Assembly (NCBI GenBank): GCA_020250175.1
Contig: JADCEN010000006.1
Location: 62,001-126,000, forward strand
Length of the DNA: 64,000 nucleotides
Source of the DNA: Rhodobacter sp.
GTDB lineage: Bacteria; Pseudomonadota; Alphaproteobacteria; Rhodobacterales; Rhodobacteraceae
Direction: 5' to 3'
Every line of letters begins with the position of its first letter. Within the stretch, counting starts at the first letter, position 1. Position numbers and translations under genes: made by a program. Positions 22,921-32,232 of the stretch are shown here, in pieces. Under the pieces are notes generated by a model. The model saw only the letters and a program-made list of their open reading frames with translations, searched no databases and was not told the DNA's origin.

Positions 22921-24282
22921 TTACAGGAAGTCGTACAGCAGCTTCAGGTTCAGCACCACGATGACGGCGGCGATCACCACCGCCAGAATCGCAAGCCAGG
23001 GCGGTGCCGTCAGCGCCCCCATCTTGCGCCGGTCGGTGGTGAACATGACCAGCGGCACCACCGCAAAGCTGAGCTGCAGCGACAGCACCACCTGGGTCAG
23101 GATCAGCAGACGCGCGGTTTCGCTTTCGCCGTACAGGATCGTCACCGCAGCCGCCGGGATGATGGCGATGCTGCGCGTGATCAGGCGGCGCACCCAGGGT
23201 GCCAGGCGCAGATGCAGGAACCCCTCCATCACCGCCTGCCCCGCAAGGGTGGCCGTGACAGTGGAATTCAGCCCGCAGCACAGCAGCGCAATGGCAAACA
23301 GCGTCGGCGCAATGGCATAGCCCAGCAGCGGCCCCAGCAATTGATGCGCATCGCCCAGTTCGGCGACCTCGCGGTTGCCGGTGGCATAGAAACTGGCCGC
23401 CGCAAGGATCAGGATCGAGGCATTGACCATCAGCGCGAACATCAGCGCCACGGTGCTGTCGATGGTGGCAAAGCGCAGCGCCTGCCGCTTTTCCGGCAGG
23501 GTCTCGCCGTAGTTGCGCGTCTGGACGATGGCCGAATGCAGATACAGATTGTGCGGCATCACCGTGGCCCCAAGGATGCCCAGGGCCAGATAGAGCATGG
23601 CCGGGTTGGTCACGATTTCCGTCGTCGGCGCAAAGCCCCGGATCACCGCGCCCCATTCCGGGTCTGCCATCCCGATCTGAATGCCAAAGCAGACGGCGAT
23701 CACACCCAGCAGAACGATGATGAAGGCCTCGAGCCAGCGGAAACCCTTGGTTTGCAGCCACAGGATCAGGAACACGTCCAGCGCCGTGATGATGACGCCG
23801 ATTTCCAGCGGAATCCCGAACAGCAGGTTCAGGCCAATGGCGGTGCCGATCACCTCGGCGATATCGGTGGCGATGATGGCAAGCTCTGCCAGGAACCACA
23901 GCGGAATGCTGACCCAGCGCGGATAGGCGTCGCGGCAGGCCTGCGCCAGATCACGGCCCGATGCGATGGCAAGCCGGGCGCACAGCGACTGCAGCACAAT
24001 GGCCATGATGTTGGACATCAGTGCCACAAACAGCAGGGCATAGCCAAAGGTTGAACCGCCCGCCAGGCTGGTGGCCCAGTTGCCGGGGTCCATATAGCCG
24101 ACCGCAACCATATAGCCCGGCCCGACAAAGGCAAAGAACCTGCGCCAGCCCGATCTCGGGACAGCCACCGACCGGTGTACATCGGCCAGGGCCGGATCGC
24201 CGCGCCTGTTGCGCCAGTTGCCTGCCGGGTCGGCAGCGGTGCCGATGTCATTGATGCGGAACCTGTCCTGCACGTTTCGCAA
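22921..24282 (-). CDS. mntH: Nramp-family divalent metal (Mn2+/Fe2+) transporter
   Basis: 453 residues with 11 transmembrane segments. The metal-site motif of TM1, DPGNWAT, and the TM6 motif MPHNLYLHS are both intact, as is the consensus transport loop region after TM8. It imports Mn2+ (or Fe2+) with protons across the inner membrane. The N-terminal 45 residues are hydrophilic. No ATG lies in frame at the 5' end. TTG 24282 and GTG 24273 are the candidates, and GTG has AGGA at better spacing. Two tandem GATAAT hexamers just upstream suggest Fur/Mur control. The gene is followed by the GST gene after about 100 bases. Confidence 0.95.
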   Translation of the reverse strand: MRNVQDRFRINDIGTAADPAGNWRNRRGDPALADVHRSVAVPRSGWRRFFAFVGPGYMVAVGYMDPGNWATSLAGGSTFGYALLFVALMSNIMAIVLQSLCARLAIASGRDLAQACRDAYPRWVSIPLWFLAELAIIATDIAEVIGTAIGLNLLFGIPLEIGVIITALDVFLILWLQTKGFRWLEAFIIVLLGVIAVCFGIQIGMADPEWGAVIRGFAPTTEIVTNPAMLYLALGILGATVMPHNLYLHSAIVQTRNYGETLPEKRQALRFATIDSTVALMFALMVNASILILAAASFYATGNREVAELGDAHQLLGPLLGYAIAPTLFAIALLCCGLNSTVTATLAGQAVMEGFLHLRLAPWVRRLITRSIAIIPAAAVTILYGESETARLLILTQVVLSLQLSFAVVPLVMFTTDRRKMGALTAPPWLAILAVVIAAVIVVLNLKLLYDFL

Positions 24283-24285
24283 TCC

Positions 24286-24300
24286 TGATAATGATAATTA
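24286..24300 (-). promoter_or_regulatory. Fur/Mur-type box in front of mntH
   Basis: TGATAATGATAATTA contains two direct GATAAT hexamers, the half-repeats of the classical Fur box (GATAATGATAATCATTATC). It lies 4-13 bases before the possible mntH starts, where binding would block initiation. In alphaproteobacteria the Fur homologue Mur controls Mn uptake genes such as mntH, so Mur is the more likely ligand. Confidence 0.6.
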
Positions 24301-24421
24301 GTCGCAATATGCGCCATCCCTGCGCGGTGTCAAGGACGGGGCCGGCGCGGTTTACGCCGGATTAACCATCCCGGACCAGAATATGCGGGCGATGCGTGGC
24401 TTCTGCCGAAGGGGAACGGTG

Positions 24422-25054
24422 ATGGTACGGACAGCGATGATGGTGCTTTGCCTGTCCTGGGCGGCCGGTGCCGGTCAGGCGCAACAGGTTTCGCCCCCGG
24501 ACGATGCGCAGATTGTCCGGCTGATCCAGACGCTGCCGCAACCCGTGCAGGACAGCCTGATCGAGGCGCCGGAGCGTTTTGTTGACAACGCCGCCGACGT
24601 TATCGGCGGGTACGGCGGCCCCGACGGCATCGATCCTGCGGGAATCGACCTGTTCATCGACGTGACCCGGGCGGCGGCGCGGTCGCGCATCACGGCGCGG
24701 CTGATGGCGGCGGATCTGGACAATGACAGTGCCATCCGCCGCATCGAGATGGAGGCATTGGGTCAGACCCTGTCCGCCTTTCAGCGCGGCCAGCTGCGCC
24801 GGCTGTTCGACCGATCCGACACGGACCGCGATTCGACTGTGCCTGTGGCAGAACTGCGCGCCCAGGCCGATGCCGATGCGCGGAAGGTGATCAGTCAGAA
24901 CCGCGAACTTGCCCTGCGCAGCCTGCCCCTTTTGGATGTCAACCAGGATGGCCTGGTGTCGCTGGCAGAAGTGGCACGCGTTGCCGCCGTCGCCCGCGCA
25001 ACCGCCGATCAGGTGGCCGGAACGCCGGGCGTTGCCCGCAAGACCGACCTCTGA
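24422..25054 (+). CDS. Secreted EF-hand calcium-binding protein
   Basis: 210 residues from ATG 24422, preceded by AAGGGGAACG; an upstream in-frame ATG at 24383 would spoil the signal peptide. Residues 1-21 (VRTAMMVLCLSWAAGAGQA) form a Sec signal. Three EF-hand-like loops follow: DLDNDSAIRRIE, DTDRDSTVPVAE and DVNQDGLVSLAE. The last is canonical (D-x-N-x-D-G-x-V-x-x-x-E); the first two deviate at the Gly position. It is a predicted periplasmic or secreted calcium-binding protein of unknown role. The intergenic region to mntH is shared and divergent. It lies 90 bases upstream of rpiA and could be cotranscribed with it. Confidence 0.85.
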   Translation: MVRTAMMVLCLSWAAGAGQAQQVSPPDDAQIVRLIQTLPQPVQDSLIEAPERFVDNAADVIGGYGGPDGIDPAGIDLFIDVTRAAARSRITARLMAADLDNDSAIRRIEMEALGQTLSAFQRGQLRRLFDRSDTDRDSTVPVAELRAQADADARKVISQNRELALRSLPLLDVNQDGLVSLAEVARVAAVARATADQVAGTPGVARKTDL

Positions 25055-25144
25055 TCCGCTGGGGCACGCCGGGCCGGGTGCGATTGCCCCTCGCCGGTCC
25101 TTGCAGGATTGCCTATAAGCAGGGCGTCACCCTGGGAGACGCGC

Positions 25145-25933
25145 ATGGCCCAAGACCTTTCGCCCATCGAAACGGCAAAATTCATGGCGGCCCGGCATGC
25201 GGCGGGAATCGTGGAGTCGGGGATGCGCGTGGGTCTTGGCACCGGATCGACCGCAGCTTGGATGGTGCGCTGCCTGGCCGAGCGGGTAAAGACCGAAGGG
25301 CTGCGCATGACCGGCGTGCCGACATCGCGCCGCACGGCTGACCTTGCCGCAGATCTGGGCATTCCGCTGGCGTCACTGGACGAGGTGAAATGGCTGGATC
25401 TGACCATCGACGGGGCTGATGAATTCGACGCGGAGCTCAACCTGATCAAGGGCGGGGGGGCGGCGCTTTTGCAGGAAAAGATTGTGGCCACGGCATCGGA
25501 CCGCATGATCGTGATCGCCGATGCCGGCAAGGAAGTGGCGCAGCTTGGCGCCTTTCCCCTGCCGGTCGAGGTCATTCCCTTTGGCTGGCAGACAACCAGG
25601 CGCCTGATCGAAGAGATGCTGGTCGGCATGGATGTGCTGGGGCACGACTGCCGCCTGCGCCTTGTCGGCGACAGGCCGCTGCTGACGGACGAATCGAATT
25701 ACGTCATCGATCTTCACCTGAACCGCATCGGAAAGGCCCGGCACCTGGCCATGCTTCTGAACCAGATTCCCGGCGTGGTGGAGAACGGCCTGTTCATCGA
25801 CATCTGCGACACGGTGTTCATCGGTCACGCTGACGGCAGGGTGATGATGCGCGACAGGACCGGGGCAACCCAGGCCGAAGACCGCAACGATCTGTCTGAT
25901 CTGTCCAATATCTTCGCCAATCCGGGGGACTGA
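25145..25933 (+). CDS. rpiA: Ribose-5-phosphate isomerase A
   Basis: 262 residues. It interconverts ribose 5-phosphate and ribulose 5-phosphate in the pentose phosphate pathway and the Calvin cycle. Motifs: VGLGTGSTAAW (phosphate loop, around 30-40), TIDGADEFD with the catalytic Asp pair, and KGGGAALLQEKIVA with the catalytic Lys/Glu region. ATG 25145 is chosen because GGGAGACG precedes it and the family begins with a helix ending in AA-x-x-GIVESGMRVGLG. The next gene, gor, starts four bases after its stop, so the two are likely cotranscribed; both serve redox and pentose metabolism. Confidence 0.97.
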   Translation: MAQDLSPIETAKFMAARHAAGIVESGMRVGLGTGSTAAWMVRCLAERVKTEGLRMTGVPTSRRTADLAADLGIPLASLDEVKWLDLTIDGADEFDAELNLIKGGGAALLQEKIVATASDRMIVIADAGKEVAQLGAFPLPVEVIPFGWQTTRRLIEEMLVGMDVLGHDCRLRLVGDRPLLTDESNYVIDLHLNRIGKARHLAMLLNQIPGVVENGLFIDICDTVFIGHADGRVMMRDRTGATQAEDRNDLSDLSNIFANPGD

Positions 25934-25937
25934 TCCG

Positions 25938-27296
25938 GTGACCTTTGACTATGACCTTTTCGTCATCGGCGGCGGATCGGGCGGCGTGCGCGCGGCCCGC
26001 ATCGCCTCGGGCGACTACAAGGCGCGGGTGGCGCTGGCCGAGCAGGACCGTATGGGCGGCACCTGCGTCATCCGGGGATGCGTGCCCAAGAAGATCATGG
26101 TCTTCGCCTCGGCCTATCCGGATCAGATCCGCGATGCCGCGCGCTATGGCTGGGACGCCACGGCAGGGAGCTTTGACTGGCCGCGGTTCCGCGGCCAGCT
26201 GGAAGCTGAACTGGACCGGCTTGAGGCGGCCTACCGCGCAACCCTGTCCGGGGCCGGTGTCACCGTTTTCAATGCGCGGGCCACCCTGATTGACCCCCAC
26301 ACGGTCCGCCTGTCTTCGGGCGAGGTACTGCGTGCAAGGCATATTCTGGTGGCCACCGGGGGCCGCCCGTTCGTCCCCGAGTTTTCCGGGTCCGAGCTTG
26401 CGATCACCTCGAACGACGTGTTCGGCATGGCCGACTTTCCGGGGCGCGTGATGGTGGTGGGGGGCGGCTACATCGCCTCGGAATTTGCCTGCATCCTGCA
26501 TGGGCTGGGGGCCCATGTGACGCTGGCTTACCGGGGCACGCAGATTCTGCGCGGCTTCGACGACGAGGCGCGCAATCTGGTGGTGGCTGCGATGCAGGAC
26601 CGGGGCATCGAGATCAGGTGCGGCGTCACGGTGACGCGCCTGGAACGCGGTCCGGGCGGCATTCTGGCAACATCGGCCGATGGCGACACCCGCGAGGTTG
26701 ACGCCGTCCTCTACGCAACCGGTCGTGTGCCCAACACCGAGGGTCTGGGTCTTGCCGCGCTGGGCGTCGGGATTGGCGAACGCGGCCAGATCGTGGTTGA
26801 TCGCTACAGCCAAACTGCGGTGCCGTCGGTCTTTGCCGTCGGCGATGTGACCGACCGGATCAATCTGACACCGGTCGCGATCCGCGAAGGCCATGCCTTT
26901 GCCGATACTGTCTTTGGCGGCACGGCGCGGACCATGGAACATGACCTTGTGCCTTCGACCGTCTTCACCCAGCCGGAACTTGGCACGGTGGGCCTGACCG
27001 AGGATGCGGCGCGGGCGCAGGAACCGATCGAGGTTTACGCCACCACTTTCCGTCCGATGCAGACGCAGTTTGCCGGGCGCAGCGACCGTGCCCTGATGAA
27101 ACTGATTGTAAGCCAGGCATCCCGCCGGGTGCTGGGCTGCCACATTGTCGGCCCGCAGGCCGGGGAAATGATCCAGCTTGCGGCGGTGGCCATCCGCATG
27201 GGGGCCACGAAAGACGATTTCGACCGCACCGTTGCGGTGCATCCCACACTGGCGGAAGAGCTGGTTACATTGCGCCATCCCACGCGGAAAGCTTGA
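25938..27296 (+). CDS. gor: Glutathione-disulfide reductase
   Basis: 452 residues from GTG 25938. The FAD-binding fold VIGGGSGGVRAARIA is followed by the redox-active disulfide GGTCVIRGCVPKK (Cys43, Cys48). The NADPH-binding Rossmann motif is VVGGGYIASEFACILHGLGA. The second FAD motif is VFAVGDVTDRINLTPVAIREG, and the C-terminal interface carries the catalytic HPTLAEELVTL His-Glu pair. Together these match the plant/proteobacterial GR subclass, which reduces GSSG with NADPH in the cytoplasm. It is tightly linked to rpiA (four bases). The stop at 27296 lies 55 bases before hflK, leaving little room for a separate promoter, though one is possible. Confidence 0.95.
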   Translation: MTFDYDLFVIGGGSGGVRAARIASGDYKARVALAEQDRMGGTCVIRGCVPKKIMVFASAYPDQIRDAARYGWDATAGSFDWPRFRGQLEAELDRLEAAYRATLSGAGVTVFNARATLIDPHTVRLSSGEVLRARHILVATGGRPFVPEFSGSELAITSNDVFGMADFPGRVMVVGGGYIASEFACILHGLGAHVTLAYRGTQILRGFDDEARNLVVAAMQDRGIEIRCGVTVTRLERGPGGILATSADGDTREVDAVLYATGRVPNTEGLGLAALGVGIGERGQIVVDRYSQTAVPSVFAVGDVTDRINLTPVAIREGHAFADTVFGGTARTMEHDLVPSTVFTQPELGTVGLTEDAARAQEPIEVYATTFRPMQTQFAGRSDRALMKLIVSQASRRVLGCHIVGPQAGEMIQLAAVAIRMGATKDDFDRTVAVHPTLAEELVTLRHPTRKA

Positions 27297-27351
27297 AATC
27301 TCCGGCGGAATGACCAGTTAGCGGTACAGAGAAAACAAGGGGTAGGACGGG

Positions 27352-28536
27352 ATGGCTGGTAACGGAGGACCCTGGGGCGGCGGTGGCGGCCCGGGTGACG
27401 ACAATCGCGGCGGTGACAATCGCGGCGGGCGCAAGCCCGGCGGCGAGGGGCCGCAGATTCCAGAGATCGACGAGATCGTCAAGAAGGGCCAGGAACAGCT
27501 CCGCGTCCTGATCGGCGGGCGCGGTCGTGGCAAGAACGGCGGTGGGGGCGGTGGTGGCGGCGGCCTTGGTGCCGGCCCGCTGTTCACGCGCCAGGGCATT
27601 GCCCTGGCTGTTCTGGCCGCTGCAGGGCTTTGGGCCTTCATGTCGCTTTACACGGTCCGCCCGGAAGAACGGTCGGTCGAGCTGTTTCTGGGCAAGTTCT
27701 CGGCCGTGGGGAATCCCGGCCTGAACTTTGCGCCTTGGCCGATTGTCCAAGCGGAAATCGTTCAGGTCACCGGCGAACGGCAGACAGATGTCGGCACCGG
27801 CCGGGACGGAGAGATGGATACGGGTCTGATGCTGACGCGCGACCAGAACATCGTGGACATCGAATTCCAGGTGGTCTGGAACATCACCGATCCGGCGAAA
27901 TATCTGTTCAACCTTGCCGACCCCACCGACACCATCAAGGCCGTTTCGGAAAGTGCCATGCGCGACATCATCGCCCGATCCGAACTTTCACCCATCCTCA
28001 ACCGGGACCGCGGCGTCATCGCTTCCGACCTGCGGGCGGCGGTGCAGGGCACGCTTGACAGCTACAATGCCGGAATCAACGTGGTGCGGGTGAACTTCGA
28101 CAGGGCCGATCCGCCCCGCGAAGTCATCGACAGCTTCCGCGAAGTGCAGGCCGCCCAGCAGGAACGCGACCGGCTTGAGAAAGAGGCGGATGCCTATGCC
28201 AACCGGGTAACGGCAGGCGCGCGCGGCGAATCCGCACGTCTGATGGAGGAAGCCGAAGCTTACCGCGCCCAGGTCGTGAACAACGCCCAGGGCGAGGCAA
28301 GCCGGTTTCTTTCGGTCTACGAGGAATATGTGAAGGCGCCCGACGTGACGCGGCGGCGCATGTATCTGGAAACGATGGAACGGGTCTTCGGCGACATGAA
28401 CAAGGTCATCCTTGATGGCGTGGGCGGAGAGCAGGCCGGGCAAGGCGTGGTGCCCTTCCTGCCGCTGAACGAATTGGGACGGATGCAACAGGGTGCCGCC
28501 GCAGCTTCGACCAGCGGTGCCGGGGGGACCAACTGA
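27352..28536 (+). CDS. hflK: FtsH protease activity modulator HflK
   Basis: 394 residues. A glycine-rich cytoplasmic N-terminus (GGPWGGGGGPGDDN, later a poly-Gly run) is followed by one transmembrane helix (about 82-100) and an SPFH/band-7 domain in the periplasm. Its core includes YTVRPEERSVELFLGKF and TRDQNIVDIEFQVVWNI, with an Ala/Glu-rich helix at about 250-320. With HflC it forms a large cage around FtsH at the inner membrane and modulates degradation of membrane proteins. The stop TGA shares its A with the hflC ATG, so the genes are coupled. A short extra tail GAAAASTSGAGGTN ends the protein. Confidence 0.96.
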   Translation: MAGNGGPWGGGGGPGDDNRGGDNRGGRKPGGEGPQIPEIDEIVKKGQEQLRVLIGGRGRGKNGGGGGGGGGLGAGPLFTRQGIALAVLAAAGLWAFMSLYTVRPEERSVELFLGKFSAVGNPGLNFAPWPIVQAEIVQVTGERQTDVGTGRDGEMDTGLMLTRDQNIVDIEFQVVWNITDPAKYLFNLADPTDTIKAVSESAMRDIIARSELSPILNRDRGVIASDLRAAVQGTLDSYNAGINVVRVNFDRADPPREVIDSFREVQAAQQERDRLEKEADAYANRVTAGARGESARLMEEAEAYRAQVVNNAQGEASRFLSVYEEYVKAPDVTRRRMYLETMERVFGDMNKVILDGVGGEQAGQGVVPFLPLNELGRMQQGAAAASTSGAGGTN

Positions 28537-29537
28537 TGGACCGTACATCTTTCATCCTGCCTGCAATCATCGGCGCGGTGGTGCTGGGTCTGTCGTCGGT
28601 CTTCATCGTCGACGAACGCGAAAAGGCGCTGGTCCTGCAGTTCGGTCAGGTCAGGGCCGTGAAGGAAGACCCGGGGCTTGGGTTCAGGATTCCGCTGATC
28701 CAGGAAGTCGTGCGTTACGACGGCCGGATCCTTGGCCTGCCGACGCAGCCGCTGGAAGTGACACCGCTGGACGACCGCCGTCTGGTGGTTGATGCTTTCG
28801 CGCGCTGGCAGATCGTCAATGTAGTCGAATTCCGCGAGTCTGTCGGGGCCGAAGGCGTGCGCGCCGCCCAGACCCGTCTGGAGCGGATCGTCAATGCCGC
28901 GATCCGCGAAGTTCTGGGATCGGTGCCGTCCCAGGCGGTGCTGTCCGAAGACCGGACCGGGCTGATGAACCAGATCCGTGATCTGTCGCGGCGCGAGGCG
29001 GCGGCGCTGGGTATTGACGTGGTCGACGTGCGCCTGACCCGCACGGATCTGCCCGAACAGAACCTGGCCGCCACCTATGCCCGGATGCGGGCGGAACGTG
29101 AACGCGAGGCGACCGATGAGATCGCCCGCGGAAACGAGGCGGCAAGCCGGGTTCGGGCCAGTGCCGACCGGACCGTGGTGGAACTGACGTCGGATGCGCG
29201 CCGTCAGGCCGAAGTCATCCGGGGTGAGGCGGATGCAGAGCGGAACCGGATTTACGCGCAGGCCTTTGGACGAGACCCCGAATTCTTCGCCTTTACCCGC
29301 TCCATGACCTCCTACGAGCGGGCGCTGAAGGGGACGAATTCGTCCATCGTGATCAAGCCGGACACAACCTTCTTCGAGTATTTCCGCAGCTATAACGCGC
29401 CCGCTGCCGCGATTGCCCCCGCCGGGGCACCCGTCGGGCCTGCGGGGGACACTTTGGGTGACAGCACTGCGCTGCCCGTTGCGCCGGATGATGCGGGCGG
29501 GTCGGCACCGGCGGTGGCCCCTGTCGCGACCGAGTGA
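28536..29537 (+). CDS. hflC: FtsH protease activity modulator HflC
   Basis: 333 residues. A single N-terminal membrane anchor (about 6-24) is followed by an SPFH domain: VDEREKALVLQFGQVRAVKE, PGLGFRIPLIQEV, and NAAIREVLGSVPSQAVLSEDR. A long helix (ERERATDEIARGNEAASR type) leads to the C-terminal part TMTSYERALKGTNSSIVIKP-like. It pairs with HflK in a periplasm-facing complex that restrains FtsH. An Ala/Pro-rich tail of about 45 residues is longer than in E. coli and looks disordered. Start and upstream stop overlap by one base. Downstream a DUF2065-like gene and a Do-type protease complete a block of membrane protein quality control. Confidence 0.96.
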   Translation: MDRTSFILPAIIGAVVLGLSSVFIVDEREKALVLQFGQVRAVKEDPGLGFRIPLIQEVVRYDGRILGLPTQPLEVTPLDDRRLVVDAFARWQIVNVVEFRESVGAEGVRAAQTRLERIVNAAIREVLGSVPSQAVLSEDRTGLMNQIRDLSRREAAALGIDVVDVRLTRTDLPEQNLAATYARMRAEREREATDEIARGNEAASRVRASADRTVVELTSDARRQAEVIRGEADAERNRIYAQAFGRDPEFFAFTRSMTSYERALKGTNSSIVIKPDTTFFEYFRSYNAPAAAIAPAGAPVGPAGDTLGDSTALPVAPDDAGGSAPAVAPVATE

Positions 29538-29730
29538 TGGCTTTGTCGCCCTGGCCCTTGGGCTGGTGCCTGTGGTGGAGGGGCTGGCGCTTGCGCTGGC
29601 CCCTTCGCGTCTGGACGACCTGCTGGCGCAGCTTGCACGGATGCCGCATGACCGGCAACGCCTGCCGGGCCTTGCCGCAGTGGTGATCGGCGTCGGCCCG
29701 GCCTGGCTTGGGTGCCGCCTTGGGGCCTGA
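29488..29730 (+). CDS. DUF2065-family small membrane protein, possibly frameshifted at its start
   Basis: The conserved part FVALALGLVPVVEGLALALA, followed by PSRLDDLLAQLARMPHDRQRLPGLA (read as two helices), matches DUF2065 proteins, which follow hflC in many proteobacteria. The expected start, the ATG at 29537 overlapping the hflC stop, is in a different frame. One missing base after ATGG would restore MxFVALALG. In frame, the first usable ATG is at 29488, inside hflC, giving a Trp/Arg-rich leader not seen in the family. So this is either an unusual overlapping start, a real frameshift, or a sequence error. Two transmembrane helices are predicted. Confidence 0.55.
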   Translation: MMRAGRHRRWPLSRPSDGFVALALGLVPVVEGLALALAPSRLDDLLAQLARMPHDRQRLPGLAAVVIGVGPAWLGCRLGA

Positions 29731-29868
29731 CGGATTGTCACATTGCAGTCACTTCGAATTGAGCCGTTGCGACCGGGATTGCATTGCGGCGCGGCGATCT
29801 TAGCTGTGTAACACATTCATTTCCGGCATCTCTGCCGGACCTGCTCAACATCTGAAAAGGAGTTCGGA

Positions 29869-31338
29869 GTGCAGTCCAACGCCCTGTCTATCGCCCGGCC
29901 GAATGCCGCGCAGCGCTTTGCCGCCGCCGCCGTTCTGGGTCTGGCCCTGGCGGTCACCCCGGCAATCGAGGCGGCAGCGCTGGGCGCGCCCGACACGTTT
30001 GCCGATCTTGCCACGCAGATCAGCCCTGCGGTGGTGAACATCACCACCTCGTCCGTCGTTTCCGCATCCGTCGAAGACGGGCCCATGGTGCCGCCCGGAT
30101 CGCCGTTTGAGGAATTCTTCCGGGATTTCCAGAACCGCAACGGGCAAGGCGACAATGGGCAACCGCGCCGGAGCGAGGCGCTCGGCTCTGGCTTCGTGAT
30201 TTCCGAGGACGGCTATATCGTGACGAACAACCACGTCATCGAAGGCGCCGACGAGATCAAGGTCGAGTTCTATTCGGGCGAAACCCTGGATGCCAAACTG
30301 GTCGGCACCGACCCCAAGACCGATATCGCCCTGCTGAAGGTCGAAAGTGACGAGCCGCTGCCCTTCGTGCAGTTCGGCGACAGTGACCTGATGCGGGTGG
30401 GCGACTGGGTGATGGCCATGGGCAACCCGCTTGGACAGGGCTTCTCGGTGTCGGCCGGTATCGTTTCGGCCCGCAACCGCGCGCTCAGCGGCAGCTATGA
30501 CGACTTCATCCAGACCGACGCCGCGATCAACCGGGGCAACTCGGGCGGGCCGCTGTTCAATTTGGACGGTCAGGTGATTGGCGTGAACACCGCAATCCTT
30601 TCGCCCAACGGCGGGTCGATCGGTATCGGGTTCTCGATGGCGTCCAACGTCGTGTCGAAGGTTACGGACCAGCTGCGCGAATTCGGGGAAACCCGGCGGG
30701 GCTGGCTGGGGGTGCGCATTCAGGATGTGACACCGGATGTTGCCGAAGCCATGGGGCTGGCCGATGCCAAAGGCGCGCTGGTGACGGATGTTCCCGAAGG
30801 CCCGGCCAAGGACGCCGGTATGCAGGCGGGCGATGTCATCACCACCTTTGACGGTGTCGATGTGGCCGATACCCGCGAGTTGGTCCGCAAGGTGGCCGAC
30901 ACGGATATCGGCAAGGCCACGCAGGTGGTCGTGCTGCGCGACGGCAAGACCGAAACGCTGACCATCACCCTGGGTCGCCGCGAAGACGCCGAGGCCGAGG
31001 CGCAGCCTGCTGCCGCCACACCGCCGGAAGAGCCCGAAGTGCAGGACCTGCTTGGCCTGACGATTGCAGCGCTGACACCGGACGCCGCCGAGAAAATGGG
31101 CCTGCCGTCCGGGTCCGAAGGCCTTGTCGTGATGGCGGTTGACGCCGCATCCGAAGCCTATGCCAAGGGTCTGCGCGAAGGCGACCTGATCACCGAAGCC
31201 GGCCAGCGCAAGGTCGAGACGGTCGGCGATCTGGAAAGCCGCATCACCGAAGCCCGCGAGGCCGGGCGCAAATCGCTGCTGCTGCTGGTCCGCCGCGATG
31301 GCGACCCGCGCTTCGTTGCCCTGTCCGTCGAAAAGTGA
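29869..31338 (+). CDS. degP: Do/DegP-type periplasmic serine endoprotease
   Basis: 489 residues from GTG 29869 preceded by AAAAGGAG. The signal peptide is about residues 1-36. The trypsin-like domain has a complete triad: His in TNNHVIEGAD, Asp in KTDIALLKVE and Ser in NRGNSGGPL. Two PDZ domains follow (GWLGVRIQDVTPDVAEAMGL, and LLGLTIAALTPDAAEKMGL), joined by an acidic, Ala/Pro/Glu-rich linker. It degrades or refolds misfolded envelope proteins. It stands downstream of hflKC and DUF2065 in the common alphaproteobacterial order. A strong hairpin terminator follows at 31363. DegP or DegQ identity cannot be settled; the long loop rich in Asn/Gln (FQNRNGQGDNGQP) favours the DegP type. Confidence 0.95.
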   Translation: MQSNALSIARPNAAQRFAAAAVLGLALAVTPAIEAAALGAPDTFADLATQISPAVVNITTSSVVSASVEDGPMVPPGSPFEEFFRDFQNRNGQGDNGQPRRSEALGSGFVISEDGYIVTNNHVIEGADEIKVEFYSGETLDAKLVGTDPKTDIALLKVESDEPLPFVQFGDSDLMRVGDWVMAMGNPLGQGFSVSAGIVSARNRALSGSYDDFIQTDAAINRGNSGGPLFNLDGQVIGVNTAILSPNGGSIGIGFSMASNVVSKVTDQLREFGETRRGWLGVRIQDVTPDVAEAMGLADAKGALVTDVPEGPAKDAGMQAGDVITTFDGVDVADTRELVRKVADTDIGKATQVVVLRDGKTETLTITLGRREDAEAEAQPAAATPPEEPEVQDLLGLTIAALTPDAAEKMGLPSGSEGLVVMAVDAASEAYAKGLREGDLITEAGQRKVETVGDLESRITEAREAGRKSLLLLVRRDGDPRFVALSVEK

Positions 31339-31362
31339 CAGACACCCACCGGTCAAGGATCA

Positions 31363-31384
31363 GGGCGCCTTCGGGCGCCCTTTT
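31363..31384 (+). terminator. Rho-independent terminator of the degP transcript
   Basis: A 7-bp perfect stem GGGCGCC / GGCGCCC with a TTCG tetraloop (31363-31380), followed by TTTT. It lies 24 bases after the degP stop. Confidence 0.9.
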
Positions 31385-31404
31385 CCGTCGGTACAGGTCA
31401 GGGT

Positions 31405-31788
31405 TCAGGGCTGATCCCCGGCGCGGGTGCCGTCATGCCTGAAATCGGATCGCAGCAACTGGTCCAGCATGGGCGAAAGGTCTTCGATCAGCTCTGCCAC
31501 CACATGGACAACACCCGCGTCGCGCTGCAATCGGCCCGTGATGCGCAGCAGCCGTCCCGAAATGACGGCGCGGCGAAAGCGTTCATAGGTCTTGGCCCAG
31601 ACCACCACATTGCAGACACCGGTCTCATCCTCCAGCGTCACAAAGATCACACCCTTGGCCGTGCCGGGCCGTTGCCGCACCAGAACAAGGCCGACAACCG
31701 TCACCTGCGCCCCCGAGGGGGGTTCGTTCAGCCGGGCATGCGGCAGGGCCGCAGGCGGTTTCGGCCAGGGGGGTGGACGGGTGCTCAT
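31405..31788 (-). pseudogene. dnaE2: Orphan C-terminal OB-fold of an error-prone polymerase (DnaE2) gene
   Basis: 127 residues. VTVVGLVLVRQRPGTAKGVI, then FVTLEDETGVCNVVVWAKTYERF and GRLQRDAGVVHVVAELIEDL closely follow the OB-fold at the end of DnaE2, the error-prone DnaE-like polymerase (about 1050 residues when whole) of the ImuA-ImuB-DnaE2 mutasome. No polymerase palm, fingers or PHP domain precedes it: upstream (31789 on) the frame ends and a ferredoxin gene on the other strand begins. It is a remnant, or a recycled stand-alone OB protein, as it still has an ATG and no internal stop. imuA and imuB are not in the window. Confidence 0.75.
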
Positions 31789-31908
31789 GGCGCAGGGACT
31801 CCGGAAGATCGGCCGTCAGGGGCAAGGTTCCCGGTCATCGGGGGGGGTCTGGCAAAGTCTTCCGCAATGGCCTATGTCGGCGCGGCGATGCAGGCAATGG
31901 GGACGTGA

Positions 31909-32232
<324 letters not shown>

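Noticed and set aside
20626-24054. A 1142-residue plus-strand open frame over sdaA, GST and mntH
   Set aside because: Composition is that of an antisense shadow (high His, Gln, Arg, Gly) and it covers three well-supported genes in the other direction.
27352-27580. Glycine-rich repeat in hflK as a possible repeat element
   Set aside because: Gly-rich N-termini are normal for HflK; no DNA-level repeat unit stands out.
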